Counted from the stretch's first letter, positions 8,458 through 17,594 are shown. The stretch is 64,000 bases of DNA from Hydrogenimonas sp. (GCA_003945285.1 AP019005.1:496001-560000); one strand, 5' to 3'. Translations and numbers: made by a program. Notes: generated by a model not told the origin, from the letters alone.

Positions 8458-9907
8458 TATAAAATCTAACCAGTTTCAGTATGAATCCAAAAAGCTCGCG
8501 ATGAACTATTTCCGGGTTGCTATCGTGCTTTTCGGCGCGCAGCTCCTTATGGGACTCATCGCTGCTACACAGTTCCTGTACCCAAGCTTCCTGTTTGAAG
8601 TGTTTGACTTCAGTGTCGCTCGTATGGTTCACATCAATGCGCTTGTAGTCTGGATGCTCTATGCGATGATCGGCTCGGTATATCTGCTGCTTCCGGATGA
8701 GAGTGGAATTGAAACGGTCGGCATCAAGCTGGGAAAACTTGCATTCTGGGTTCTCACTGCTGCCGTGACAGTTGTTGTACTTGTCTATATCTTCATACAG
8801 GTAGGACCCGGAACAGAGTCCACCATATGGCTGATCAACGAAGGGCGTGAGTATATCGAAGCTCCCAGATGGGCCGATATCGGTATCGTCGTCGTGGTTT
8901 TGATCTTCTATTACAATGTTTTCGCAACCTATATGAAGGGTAACAAGACAGGAATTTTGACTGTACTTGTCGCCGACCTCTTCGCACTTGCCGGTCTCTA
9001 TCTGTGCGGTATGTTCTTTACCGACAACATCTCCATGGACCAGTACTGGTGGTGGTGGGTAATTCACCTTTGGGTTGAAGCTACGTGGGAAGTCTTCGTA
9101 GGTTCACTCGCGGCATACGGTCTTATCAGAATTCTCGGCGCAAAACGGCAAATAGTCGAAATGTGGCTTTGGATTGAAGTTCTGATGCTGTTCGGTTCTG
9201 GTATTCTGGGTCTTGGACACCACTACTTCTGGATCGGTACACCGGAGTACTGGTGGGAGATCGGTGCCCTCTTTAGTGCCCTCGAGCCTGTTCCACTTGT
9301 AGCGATGTTCGTTCACGTACTCTATGACTGGGGTAAAGAGCAGGGACATGCGGAGGCCGGTCAGGCCGGACATGCGGTCAAGAATTCACCCGCAATGGCG
9401 TGGATAGCGATAAACGCGTTCGGAAATTTCCTCGGCGCGGGTATATGGGGTTTCTTCCACACACTGCCGCAGGTTAACATATATACACACGGTACGCAGT
9501 TCACCGCGGCCCACGGACACCTCGCCTTCTTCGGAGCCTATGCTACGATCCTGGTGGGTATGATGTATCTCGGTATACAGGGCGCATACGGAATTAGAAA
9601 GATGACCATGACGTTCAATACGAAGATGGCCATTTTCCTTCTTGTATTCGGAGTGCTCGGTATGACCGTTTCACTTACCATTGCGGGTTATGAGCAGGTG
9701 CTTGTGGAGAGAGCCGATCTCGGTGGAGGATGGGATGCCTACTTCATCGCACAGAACCTTCCGTGGTACATACAGGCTCAGGGATGGCGTCTTACTATGG
9801 GTCTTGTTACCTTTGTGGGATTCATCTTCCTGCTTGTCGATCTGCTGACAATTGGCAGAGTGGAGCACGCAGAAGAGAGTGAGAGTGCCCAGACCGCTGC
9901 GGCATAA
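8447..9907 (+). CDS. norB: NorB, catalytic heme b subunit of cytochrome-c NO reductase
   Basis: This 486-residue protein has about 12 transmembrane helices. Active-site signatures are visible: HLWVEATWEVF (His plus Glu residues of the non-heme iron site), GLGHHYFWIGTP (paired His) and HGTQFTAAHGHLAFFGAY (heme ligands). The short length and absence of a fused cytochrome domain make it a cNOR rather than a quinol-type NOR. The ATG at 8447 follows GGAGGTACTC and overlaps the end of norC. Confidence 0.97.
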   Translation: MLTSIKSNQFQYESKKLAMNYFRVAIVLFGAQLLMGLIAATQFLYPSFLFEVFDFSVARMVHINALVVWMLYAMIGSVYLLLPDESGIETVGIKLGKLAFWVLTAAVTVVVLVYIFIQVGPGTESTIWLINEGREYIEAPRWADIGIVVVVLIFYYNVFATYMKGNKTGILTVLVADLFALAGLYLCGMFFTDNISMDQYWWWWVIHLWVEATWEVFVGSLAAYGLIRILGAKRQIVEMWLWIEVLMLFGSGILGLGHHYFWIGTPEYWWEIGALFSALEPVPLVAMFVHVLYDWGKEQGHAEAGQAGHAVKNSPAMAWIAINAFGNFLGAGIWGFFHTLPQVNIYTHGTQFTAAHGHLAFFGAYATILVGMMYLGIQGAYGIRKMTMTFNTKMAIFLLVFGVLGMTVSLTIAGYEQVLVERADLGGGWDAYFIAQNLPWYIQAQGWRLTMGLVTFVGFIFLLVDLLTIGRVEHAEESESAQTAAA

Positions 9908-9909
9908 AA

Positions 9910-9953
9910 CTTTAAAAATACTTGCGGTATAATTGTTCCGTAAGTATTTAAAG
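9910..9953 (+). repeat. Hairpin after norB
   Basis: A/T-rich arms (CTTTAAA..TACTTGCGG and CCGTAAGTATTTAAAG) pair over about 15 positions around the loop TATAATTGTT. The second arm is followed by A-rich, not T-rich, sequence. It may protect the norCB 3' end or separate transcript segments. The loop also resembles a -10 hexamer, so a promoter cannot be excluded. Confidence 0.55.
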
Positions 9954-9971
9954 AAAAAGAAAGGAGTAAAA

Positions 9972-10130
9972 ATGTTTGAAGCGTGTACGGATCTGGCGTG
10001 CGACAACTTTTTCGCACTGCTGAACCAGGGGCCTTTAACCCTGACGATCTTTCTGCATACTGTGATTGTGCTGCCTATGTTCTTCATCTACTTCCAGGAG
10101 AAGAAGAGGCTGCAACAGGGCGGTGAATAA
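9972..10130 (+). CDS. 52-residue membrane protein between norB and nirS
   Basis: This small protein begins at an ATG preceded by AAAGGAG. It contains two cysteines near the N-terminus (FEACTDLACDNF), one transmembrane helix (about 21-39) and a basic tail (QEKKRLQQGGE). The family is unknown to me. The location between norB and nirS suggests a role in NO or nitrite reductase function, but nothing in the sequence shows it directly. Confidence 0.65.
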   Translation: MFEACTDLACDNFFALLNQGPLTLTIFLHTVIVLPMFFIYFQEKKRLQQGGE

Positions 10131-10146
10131 CGGTATGTGCTTGGTG

Positions 10147-10169
10147 AGCGGCCGTTCGGCCGCTTTTTT
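10147..10169 (+). terminator. Rho-independent terminator just upstream of nirS
   Basis: The GCGGCC / GGCCGC stem with loop GTTC is followed directly by six T residues. It lies only 34 bases before the nirS start codon, which leaves little room for a separate nirS promoter. It may therefore act as a partial terminator or attenuator that sets the nirS level. Confidence 0.8.
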
Positions 10170-10202
10170 GGGGGAGGATTCAACCCAAAAAAAGGAGAAG
10201 AA

Positions 10203-11912
10203 ATGAAGCTTGGTAAACTGCTTGGCATGGCTGCATGTGTTTCTATGGTAGCCGGGTCGCTTTACGCCGGTACGTCGAAGATGGACTTCGCCAAAGTATA
10301 TGAGAAAGAGTGCCAGGGGTGTCACGGACCTATTCACCAGGGCGGTGTCGGTTCCGACCTCAGGCCAAAGGCTCTGAAAAAGAAGAATGCCCAGATGCTG
10401 GCTGATGTAATCCTGAACGGTAAGCCGGGTACGGCGATGCCTGAGTGGAAGCATATGTTCACCAAAGATGATGCAGCAGGTATGGTCGACTGGCTTATGC
10501 ACTGGAAAAATACGGTTGAGCTTCGTCTCGATCTTGACGAAGTGAAAAAGACATGGAAGAAGCTTGCCGACCGCAAAGAGCTTCTTAAAAAATACCCCCA
10601 TCCGACAGATGTGAAGAGTGTGATGGATATCGTCTTCGCAACAGAGCGTGACGCATCCCTGGTTGACTTCATCGACGGAACCAGCGGAAAAGTTCTCTCC
10701 CGCCACAAAGCCGGATTCGCCGTTCACGTAACAGTGACAAACAAGCGTATGCCGCGCTACGCCTACTCCATTAGCCGATCGGGACGATTGACAATGTTCG
10801 ACCTTGCGGCTCCGGGACAGCCTGCTCTGGCAAGTGTACAGGTTGGTCAGGAGTCTCGCGGACTCGCAGTCTCTCCGGACGGTAAATATGTTATGGCCGG
10901 TAACTACAATCCGGGCGGTGCCGTTCTTTGCGACGCATTGACACTTGAACCGCTCAAAGTCTATCAGACTGCAGGCGTTATCGATCCTGACGGAAACATC
11001 GGGCCGAGCCGTGTTGCTTCAATTGCTGATACTCCGTACGGACCTTACTTCGCTTTCGCGCTCAAAGACGGCGGACATGTCTATATCGTAGACTATAGCA
11101 AGCCTGACTTCCCGATCGTGGGTGACATTCCGAACATCGGTAAAATTCTTCACGACGCATTCCTGAATGAGGGCAAGGAGATCGGCCGATACTATATGAT
11201 CGCTTCTCAGGGAAGTGACGTTATGGGTATCGTAGACTTCAAGACAAAAAGACTGGCTGCCAAAGTCTATACAGGACCCGGCTCCAAGCCGCACCCCGGA
11301 CAGGGAAGCTCCTGGTACAACGACAAGTACGGACAGCTCAACGCCACCGTCAGCATGAACGTCGGTAACGTTGTGATCTGGGATATGAACTGGGATGTAG
11401 TTGCAAATGTACCAACTGCGGCCGGCGGTCTCTTCATAGGAACAAGCAAAGATACACCCTATCTCTGGGCTGACTGTGTACTGGGCGGACCCGACAGCTA
11501 CAACAAGGTCTATCTGATCAATAAAGAGACACTCGAGACAGACAGAATCATCGAAGTCGGAAAGAAAAAGGGTAAGCTGATCGATGCCCATACCGGCAAA
11601 GTTCTGCAGACTTGGGATGCTACCCAGTATGCTACAGTAAAAGGGAAAGAGGTCAACTCCAAAATCTCCAAGGAGAAGCTGGTTACATATACGGCCAAAA
11701 AGGGACCGAAAGTCAAAAAACCGGTTCAGCCTAGACTGCTTCATGCAGAGCCTGCGAACCACGGCAAATGGACATTTATCTCTGAGTGGACTACCGGAAG
11801 AATCGGTATCTATGATTCAAAAACCGGAAAATTCATCAAGTATATCTACAACTTGACCACTCCTACCTTTACCTACTCTGTAGAGCATCGCCAGCATATC
11901 CCCGGCGCTTAA
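10203..11912 (+). CDS. nirS: NirS, cytochrome cd1 nitrite reductase
   Basis: This 569-residue periplasmic enzyme reduces nitrite to NO. It has a signal peptide (to about residue 22), a cytochrome c domain with CQGCH (about 38-42) and an eight-bladed heme d1 propeller. Conserved d1-pocket histidines are recognisable: AVHVTV (proximal ligand region), ILHDAF and KPHPGQGSSW (the two distal histidines). A lysine-rich insertion of about 50 residues near 460-515 is not in textbook NirS. The start at 10203 has an AAAGGAG site and is preferred over an upstream ATG inside the terminator. NirN is the main alternative, but both active-site His motifs and the context favour NirS. Confidence 0.92.
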   Translation: MKLGKLLGMAACVSMVAGSLYAGTSKMDFAKVYEKECQGCHGPIHQGGVGSDLRPKALKKKNAQMLADVILNGKPGTAMPEWKHMFTKDDAAGMVDWLMHWKNTVELRLDLDEVKKTWKKLADRKELLKKYPHPTDVKSVMDIVFATERDASLVDFIDGTSGKVLSRHKAGFAVHVTVTNKRMPRYAYSISRSGRLTMFDLAAPGQPALASVQVGQESRGLAVSPDGKYVMAGNYNPGGAVLCDALTLEPLKVYQTAGVIDPDGNIGPSRVASIADTPYGPYFAFALKDGGHVYIVDYSKPDFPIVGDIPNIGKILHDAFLNEGKEIGRYYMIASQGSDVMGIVDFKTKRLAAKVYTGPGSKPHPGQGSSWYNDKYGQLNATVSMNVGNVVIWDMNWDVVANVPTAAGGLFIGTSKDTPYLWADCVLGGPDSYNKVYLINKETLETDRIIEVGKKKGKLIDAHTGKVLQTWDATQYATVKGKEVNSKISKEKLVTYTAKKGPKVKKPVQPRLLHAEPANHGKWTFISEWTTGRIGIYDSKTGKFIKYIYNLTTPTFTYSVEHRQHIPGA

Positions 11913-11924
11913 CAGAGCATATCT

Positions 11925-11947
11925 TCTCTCCCCCTTTCGGGGAGAGA
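11925..11947 (+). terminator. Hairpin after nirS
   Basis: A nine-base-pair stem (TCTCTCCCC / GGGGAGAGA) follows the nirS stop by 12 bases. It lacks a long T-run, so termination may be partial. The 306-bp gap to the next gene also holds a TATGCAGAA / TTCTGCATA inverted repeat (11998-12047) around a TTGTCA motif at 12024. This could be a promoter or operator for the heme d1 genes; no full FNR-type box is present. Confidence 0.65.
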
Positions 11948-12218
11948 TGTTCCTTCACTGACCCACAACGATCATAAACAGGTTGACTCCGCTTTTTTAT
12001 GCAGAAAATATAGTTATATGAAATTGTCAAATCAGCTGTTCTGCATATGAAAGCGGTCTCCTTTAAAGGTTGTATGTATATAAACAGATGGTAGAATATC
12101 TGTTCTGTAACGGAACTCCTGCCGGAAAATAGGATGACGGCCGGTCATGATCAAAGCCTGGGCCCGGCTAGAGCTTTCTGAAACACCGGTAAATGAAAAG
12201 ATAAAAAGGTTGTACAAA

Positions 12219-12530
12219 GTGAAAAAAGTATCGTTGGCTCTTCTTTTGGTTTCGGCACTCTCTTCCGCCTGGGCAGCGGAGGGAGAGAAGCTTTTCAAGA
12301 CTTACTGCTGGGGATGCCACCACCAGACGGCCGAAGCGTTCGGGCCGTCGTTCAAGACTATCGCATCGAAGCGCAACAGAGGTCAGATAATCGCACAGAT
12401 AGTCGACCCAAAAGGGACATACAGGATGCTGGGGTACTCCAGGAATTCGATGCCGGCGTTTGCCGACCTGAAACCGGATGAGCTTGAAGCGCTCGCCGAC
12501 TATATAATGAAATTCAAGGATGCCAAATGA
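12219..12530 (+). CDS. nirC: Small monoheme cytochrome c (NirC/NirM-like)
   Basis: The protein is about 103 residues from a GTG start, with a signal peptide ending near AWA-AEG and a mature domain of about 80 residues. It has one heme site (CWGCHH) and a likely Met ligand in NSMPAF. It probably donates electrons to NirS or serves heme d1 maturation, as NirC does in other denitrifiers. GTG at 12219 was chosen because it places the signal peptide at the N-terminus. A longer ATG form from 12147 would bury it. It overlaps nirF by four bases. Confidence 0.82.
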   Translation: MKKVSLALLLVSALSSAWAAEGEKLFKTYCWGCHHQTAEAFGPSFKTIASKRNRGQIIAQIVDPKGTYRMLGYSRNSMPAFADLKPDELEALADYIMKFKDAK

Positions 12531-13678
12531 AAATTGTCAAAACAGTTCTCTCTATCATGCTTCTCGCATCTGCACTTACAGCTTCGAAGGAGATCAAAGA
12601 TCCTTCAGATATCGTTCCGCGATCCGACGAGAAGATTTTCGTTGTGGAGCGTGAAAACTCCGCACTGGCAGTTATAGAGAACAATCTCTTCAAAGGTGAA
12701 ATAGAAGGGATGCACAACTTCAACCACGCTGTCGTAAAATTCAGGGACAACGACGGCTACGTCATAACCAGAGACGGCTATGTCGTCAAGTTCGATCCCG
12801 TAAACGATAGAAAGCTCAAGGAGTACAAAACATCCAAAAGCGCGATAGGTTTTGTAATAGGGGACAACTATGTAGCCGTCGCAAACTACGACAACAAGAC
12901 CGTCGAAATTCTAGACAGGGATCTGAACCATATACAGACCATCAGCACAGGCAGCCGAAACGTCGGTATAAAAGAGTACAAGGACTATCTGGTATTCGCC
13001 TGTATGGACAGTGACGAGATCTGGGTGATGGAGGATGAGCACGCCGGCGGGAAAAAACCGTGGTTCGTACTCTACAAAAAGGTCGAAAATGCCGGTAAAG
13101 TCCCTTTCGACGCGATGATAGACAGGAACCTATATGTTGTCGGCTTTTTCAACTCCAAAAATGTAGGTGTTCTCGATCTTGATACTATGAAGTACAAAAA
13201 AGTGCCTCTGAAAATGGGAAAAAGAGAGAGGATACTGAAGGTTCCGCACTTCGGATTCTGGAGTATAAGCGGTGACTACTTCTTCATTCCCGCGGTCGGA
13301 AACAGGAAGGTCTTCATTTTCGACCACAGCTTCAAGCTTGTAAAATCTATCGAAGTGGAGGGGAACCCGGTATTTACGGCGCTGAGCCCTGACAAAAAGT
13401 GGCTTGCGGTGACCTTCAGCGGAAAGAAGTTTCCGGTGGTGCAGATTGTCGACGCCAAGAGGCTGAAGGTGGTACGTACATTGAAATTCCCCGGGATGAT
13501 ACTCCATGTCAGGTGGTCGCCTAAGTACCCCTATCTGTACTTCTCCGTAAACGACAAAGATATGGTACAGGCATACAAGGTCGCCGACCCAGATCCGAGG
13601 AAGTGGTGGCTGAACCTGGAGTGGCAGATACCAAGGCCTTCGGGGATTTTCATATTCGAGAAAAAAGAGAGAGAGTGA
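12527..13678 (+). CDS. nirF: NirF-like heme d1 biosynthesis protein
   Basis: This 383-residue beta-propeller protein is related to the d1 domain of NirS but has no cytochrome c part and no CxxCH. An N-terminal signal (MKIVKTVLSIMLLASALTAS) sends it to the periplasm. NirF acts late in heme d1 synthesis; it binds the precursor made by NirJ or its oxidised product. The gene lies between the small cytochrome c and nirJ with overlaps at both ends, typical of a d1-synthesis operon. No NirN homologue is in the window. Confidence 0.85.
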   Translation: MKIVKTVLSIMLLASALTASKEIKDPSDIVPRSDEKIFVVERENSALAVIENNLFKGEIEGMHNFNHAVVKFRDNDGYVITRDGYVVKFDPVNDRKLKEYKTSKSAIGFVIGDNYVAVANYDNKTVEILDRDLNHIQTISTGSRNVGIKEYKDYLVFACMDSDEIWVMEDEHAGGKKPWFVLYKKVENAGKVPFDAMIDRNLYVVGFFNSKNVGVLDLDTMKYKKVPLKMGKRERILKVPHFGFWSISGDYFFIPAVGNRKVFIFDHSFKLVKSIEVEGNPVFTALSPDKKWLAVTFSGKKFPVVQIVDAKRLKVVRTLKFPGMILHVRWSPKYPYLYFSVNDKDMVQAYKVADPDPRKWWLNLEWQIPRPSGIFIFEKKERE

Positions 13679-14835
13679 TGTTCAGGCTCTCTAATCTTAT
13701 CAGATCGGTTACGGAAGGCAAAAAAGAGCGCTCCCTGGACGGGAGCATAATAATCTGGAACTTCACCAACCGGTGCAATCTCGCCTGTCACCACTGTTAC
13801 AGCTATGCAGACCCCAACTCGGAAGACTTTTTGAGTACCGAGTTCATCCTAAATTCGATTCCGGAACTGAAAAAAGCCGGAATAAAATTTGTAATCTTCT
13901 CCGGCGGGGAGCCTCTGATCAGAAGAGATATTTTCGATATTGCCGATGCGATGCGAAAGCAGGGCATCATGACCTACCTCTCTACGAACGGTCTTTATGT
14001 CAGTGAAAAGAGTGTCGACAGAATAATCGAAACGTTTAACTATATCGGAATCAGCATAGACGGTATAGAGGAGGTGCACGACAGATTTAGAGGAATGGAG
14101 GGTGCCTATAGGAAGAGTCTCGATGCGATTTCTCTGATACAGAAGCACGGCGGAAACGCGGGAATTCGCTTTACCATCACCAACGAGACGAAAGAGAGTT
14201 TCTACCCGATTTTCGAACTCGCGGAAAAGATAGGGGTGGATAAGATATACATATCGCATCTTGTCTACAGCGGCAGGGGGCTGGACAACCTGAAGATAGA
14301 TATCTCCAAAGAGGAGCGCCGGAAGTATGTCGAATTTATAATCGACAAGGCCTTCGAGTATATCGAGGAGGGCAGAGATATCGATATAGTGACCGGAAAT
14401 ATGGAGATGGATGCGATTCTCTTTCTGGAGAAGTTCGCAAAGAGGTATCCGGCGCTGAAGGATGAGATGGCCCGCCGCCTAGTCAAATGGGGCGGAAACA
14501 GTGCTGGTATGAAGCTTGGCAATATAGACTGGCTCGGCCGGGTGAAACCCGACCCCTTTTTCCCGTTTATCATAGGAAATATGACAGAGCGCCCTTTCAG
14601 CGAAATATGGTGTGACGGTGAGAATGAGATGCTGGCGAGGCTAAGAGAACATCCAAGAAAACTGGAGGGAAAATGTTCCGATTGCGGTGTCATAGATATC
14701 TGCAACGGAGGATCGAGAAGCAGAGCCTACGCCATTCACGGAGATCTATGGGCGGAGGACCCGTCATGCTATCTCAATGAAGAAGAGACGTTACGCAAAA
14801 AGCGTAACGTCATCTCGAAATCTACGATTTCGTAG
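13678..14835 (+). CDS. nirJ: NirJ, radical SAM enzyme of heme d1 synthesis
   Basis: This 385-residue radical SAM protein has the cluster motif CNLACHHC (about 35-42) and a C-terminal SPASM-like cysteine region (CSDCGVIDICNGG), which fits NirJ. It replaces the propionates on rings A and B of didecarboxysiroheme by oxo groups. The ATG overlaps the nirF stop by one base. The last 15 or so residues (ending KRNVISKSTIS) are encoded by the left end of a dispersed 113-bp repeat, so the natural C-terminus has been replaced or extended. Confidence 0.9.
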   Translation: MFRLSNLIRSVTEGKKERSLDGSIIIWNFTNRCNLACHHCYSYADPNSEDFLSTEFILNSIPELKKAGIKFVIFSGGEPLIRRDIFDIADAMRKQGIMTYLSTNGLYVSEKSVDRIIETFNYIGISIDGIEEVHDRFRGMEGAYRKSLDAISLIQKHGGNAGIRFTITNETKESFYPIFELAEKIGVDKIYISHLVYSGRGLDNLKIDISKEERRKYVEFIIDKAFEYIEEGRDIDIVTGNMEMDAILFLEKFAKRYPALKDEMARRLVKWGGNSAGMKLGNIDWLGRVKPDPFFPFIIGNMTERPFSEIWCDGENEMLARLREHPRKLEGKCSDCGVIDICNGGSRSRAYAIHGDLWAEDPSCYLNEEETLRKKRNVISKSTIS

Positions 14836-14902
14836 CTTCAGGGGGGTGCAGGGGACGGCCGGTCCCCGCCAAAGCTTGGGCTTTGCTCAAGCTTTGCGTA
14901 AC
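14790..14902. repeat. Dispersed structured repeat, copy A
   Basis: This 113-bp element has terminal inverted repeats GTTACGCAAA / TTTGCGTAAC. Inside are further stems: GTTACGC with the adjacent GCGTAAC, CGAAATC / GATTTCG, GGGGAC / GTCCCC and AAGCTTG / CAAGCTT. It is about 93% identical to copy B at 57093-57204 (8 differences). It overlaps the 3' end of nirJ and fills the gap before the methyltransferase gene. Confidence 0.85.
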
Positions 14903-14935
14903 ATCAAAGAATAAGAAAGAAGAGGATTATAAACT

Positions 14936-15691
14936 ATGGGCAAAGTCTATCTTACCGGTGCCGGACCAGGAGATATCGATCTTTTGACGGTCAAAGCGCT
15001 CAGGGTGGTCAAGGAGGCGGATGTGATAATCTACGACCGTCTGGCGAACCCGGATATTCTTAAAGAGGCGAAGCCCGGATGCGAATTCGTATATGTGGGC
15101 AAGCAGGACGGCCGCCATACGCTTCCGCAGGATCAGATAAACGAGGTGATCTACCGAAAAGCGATGGAGCACGAGAAGGTAGTGCGTCTCAAAGGGGGCG
15201 ATCCGCTGGTATTCGGCAGGGGCGGGGAAGAGGCGAAGTATCTTCGTGAAAGAGGCGTGGAGTTCGAGTTTATCCCTGGTGTGACATCGGCCATATCGGT
15301 TCCGGCATATGCCGGAATACCGGTTACACATCGCGGTGTAGCCGTCTCTTTCAAGGTCGTTACCGGCCATGAAACACCGGATAAAAAGCATTCACAGGTA
15401 GATTGGGAGTCGATGAAGGCCGATGAGACCGTCATATTTCTTATGGGGCTGCACAATCTCAAAAACATCGCCGAAAATCTGATAAAAGTAGGTAGGCCGG
15501 AAGATACGCCGTGTGCGGTTATCAGCAAAGGCACCACACCTGAGCAGAAGAGTGTTACCGGGACTCTTGAAAATATCCACTCTAAGGTGAAAGAGGCGGG
15601 AATCGAGACTCCAGCGCTTATCGTAGTGGGGAGAGTGGTCGAACTCAAAGAGGATCTGGAGTGGATAGAGGAGTCGAAAGAGGGAGAGTGA
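14936..15691 (+). CDS. nirE: Uroporphyrinogen-III C-methyltransferase (NirE/CobA type)
   Basis: This 251-residue SAM-dependent methyltransferase makes precorrin-2 from uroporphyrinogen III, the first committed step to siroheme and heme d1. Family motifs are visible: VYLTGAGPGDIDLLTVKA at the start, VRLKGGDPLVFGRGGEE, VTSAISVPAYAGIPVTHR and VVGRVVELKE at the end. Length matches single-domain SUMT enzymes. Placement after nirJ suggests dedication to heme d1, so nirE is preferred over cobA. Confidence 0.93.
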   Translation: MGKVYLTGAGPGDIDLLTVKALRVVKEADVIIYDRLANPDILKEAKPGCEFVYVGKQDGRHTLPQDQINEVIYRKAMEHEKVVRLKGGDPLVFGRGGEEAKYLRERGVEFEFIPGVTSAISVPAYAGIPVTHRGVAVSFKVVTGHETPDKKHSQVDWESMKADETVIFLMGLHNLKNIAENLIKVGRPEDTPCAVISKGTTPEQKSVTGTLENIHSKVKEAGIETPALIVVGRVVELKEDLEWIEESKEGE

Positions 15692-15773
15692 CCGGTGATT
15701 TCCGCAGAGATGTGCGGATGATCTACGGACGGCCTTTTCCGATAGGGCCAACGGCAGCGGGAGGTGAGCTCTT

Positions 15774-16586
15774 ATGAAACCGGAAAGAGTCGTACTTGTT
15801 ACCGGGTCTGGAAGCGGTATGGGGAGAGAGAGTGTCCGTTTTCTGGCGCAAAAAGGGTTCAAGGTCTATGCCGCTACCCGCTATCCGGAAAAGCTAGCCG
15901 GGGTTTTCGAAGGTGACGTCACCGTAATCCCTCTCGATGTAGCAGACCCCGGGAGTGTGGAAGAGGCTTTCGGGGGTATCGAACGGCTGGATGTTCTTGT
16001 CAACAATGCCGGGTACGGCCTTGTCTCGACCGTCGAAGATATGGATGAAAAGCAGATGTTCGACCAGTTCAATGTAAACGTTTTCGGAGTTCTCAGGGTC
16101 ACGAAACATGCTATCCCTCTAATGAGAAGGGAGAGGTCGGGCGTAATAGTGAATATAAGTTCGTTCCTGGGAAAGATCGGGCTCCCGCTTCTTACAATGT
16201 ACAATGCCACGAAGTATGCCGTCGAAGGAGTTACCGACTCCCTGAGATATGAGCTTTCAGATTTCAATATCCGTGTCCACTCCATAATGCCCGGCTTTTT
16301 CGATACACGGTTCGCCAGGGAAAATCTCGTGACCAACGCGCAGACTTTTGACGCGAAATCGCCCTATGCACAGCTGGTTTCGAACCTTGCTCCGCAGATA
16401 GTGGAGCAGATCAACCGCGGAAACGATGCGAAAGAGGTAGCGGAGCTGATATACCGGATAATAGAGGATGAAAAGTTCCCCGCAAGGGTGACGGCCGGCG
16501 ACAAGGCGAGTAAATTCATACCTATGCGCAAAGAGCTTAGCGATGAAGATTTCGAGCGCCGTGTCAGGGAGTACTACAATCTCTGA
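15774..16586 (+). CDS. Short-chain dehydrogenase/reductase, paralogue 1
   Basis: This 270-residue protein has a Rossmann fold with the NAD(P) motif TGSGSGMG (about 11-18), NNAG (about 80) and the catalytic Ser (NISS) with Y-x3-K (YNATKYA). Substrate is unknown. It is strongly similar to the second dehydrogenase at 17696 (shared FDQFNVNVFG and ISSFLGK blocks, similar C-terminal FERRV). The stop overlaps the AraC-type regulator start (TGATG), so the two form an operon. A link to nitrite respiration is not evident. Confidence 0.88.
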   Translation: MKPERVVLVTGSGSGMGRESVRFLAQKGFKVYAATRYPEKLAGVFEGDVTVIPLDVADPGSVEEAFGGIERLDVLVNNAGYGLVSTVEDMDEKQMFDQFNVNVFGVLRVTKHAIPLMRRERSGVIVNISSFLGKIGLPLLTMYNATKYAVEGVTDSLRYELSDFNIRVHSIMPGFFDTRFARENLVTNAQTFDAKSPYAQLVSNLAPQIVEQINRGNDAKEVAELIYRIIEDEKFPARVTAGDKASKFIPMRKELSDEDFERRVREYYNL

Positions 16587-17500
16587 TGGAGAGTCTCTTT
16601 TTCAACATAGGCGACAAGAGGTACAAGACTACCAGGCTTTACGAGAAGGGGAAACAGCATATCACAAGGGTCGATATCTCAAACGGTATAGTATTTTTCG
16701 ATATCTGCCTCAGTGAGCATGGGAAGCGCAGTTTCGATATAAAAAACCTCGACAGAATGGTCGTCATCACCGTTGTAAAAGAGGGTGGCTTCACGATAAG
16801 GCAGAAGGGGAGCGAAAAGGTACTCTCTTCCGGCAGGGATGAAGTGAATATCTACTGCTCCTCCAGGCAGGATTTCGTTTTGACGATAGAGGCTTCGCGC
16901 AGGAGCGACATCTTCGTACTATGTATCGCCGACTTCTTCCTTAAAAGATATCTCAGTCTGAACAGAAATGAGCCGATAGATTTCCTCTATGAAAAGATCC
17001 AGGGGGAGATCGGTGCGGAACTGGTAGACAGCAAGCCGCTCGATGCACTCACCCTTCATATAATCGACAAGATCATCGATACCAGGCATCAGCAGAGGCT
17101 CCACAGCATCAAGTGCGAACACAGTGTCATAGAGTTCATGATACACCGCTTCTCCCTGATATGCCTGGTAGATGAAAATATAGATTCGGACGAGCTTGAA
17201 ATTGCCCATGAGGCGCAAAAGTATCTACTGAACAACTTCGTTAAACCGCCGACGATACCGGAGCTTGCGCATATTTGCGCCACGAACGAAACGAAGCTGA
17301 AACGCGCATTCAAAAAGGTCTATAAAACGACTATAGGAGGCTACATAAGAAAACTGCGGCTGGAGAGGGCCAACCTTCTACTGAAAGACCGTATGATCTC
17401 CATAGGGGAGGTGGCCAGAGAGGTCGGCTACAATCATCAGGGCTATTTCGGCAGACTCTTTTTCGAAGCGTACGGTATCTATCCCAAGGATTTGAAGTAG
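16586..17500 (+). CDS. AraC-family transcriptional regulator
   Basis: This 304-residue regulator has an N-terminal sensing domain of about 200 residues without a recognised motif and a C-terminal pair of helix-turn-helix units at about 215-300 (IPELAHICATNETKLKRAFK and ISIGEVAREVGYNHQGYFGR). It lies between two paralogous dehydrogenases and directly upstream of a two-copy direct repeat and promoter that precede the second. It probably controls them; the inducer cannot be read from the sequence. Confidence 0.88.
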   Translation: MESLFFNIGDKRYKTTRLYEKGKQHITRVDISNGIVFFDICLSEHGKRSFDIKNLDRMVVITVVKEGGFTIRQKGSEKVLSSGRDEVNIYCSSRQDFVLTIEASRRSDIFVLCIADFFLKRYLSLNRNEPIDFLYEKIQGEIGAELVDSKPLDALTLHIIDKIIDTRHQQRLHSIKCEHSVIEFMIHRFSLICLVDENIDSDELEIAHEAQKYLLNNFVKPPTIPELAHICATNETKLKRAFKKVYKTTIGGYIRKLRLERANLLLKDRMISIGEVAREVGYNHQGYFGRLFFEAYGIYPKDLK

Positions 17501-17522
17501 ACTTCGGCGATACCGGATAATT

Positions 17523-17594
17523 CCTTTCGTGACAAAACAAAATCCCTTTCGTGACAAAACTATCTTGTTTTTGATGGATGTAGACTACTATAAT
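17523..17594 (+). promoter_or_regulatory. Direct-repeat operator and promoter of the second dehydrogenase
   Basis: CCTTTCGTGACAAAAC occurs twice, at 17523-17538 and 17545-17560, 22 bp apart, which is about two helical turns on one face of DNA. TTGTTT (17565-17570) and TATAAT (17589-17594) with an 18-bp spacer follow at once. This is the arrangement of an AraC-type activator site abutting the -35 box. Confidence 0.75.

Noticed and set aside
8330-9067. 245-residue minus-strand frame inside norC/norB
   Set aside because: It is antisense to strongly conserved NorB motifs and has no ribosome-binding site or recognisable domain.
10137-10202. Longer N-terminus for NirS
   Set aside because: These codons span the terminator hairpin and the AAAGGAG site, and would put 22 residues before an otherwise normal signal peptide.
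12024-12051. FNR-type box before the small cytochrome c gene
   Set aside because: Only the right half (GTCAA) is present; the left half does not match TTGAY, so it was not counted with the other seven.
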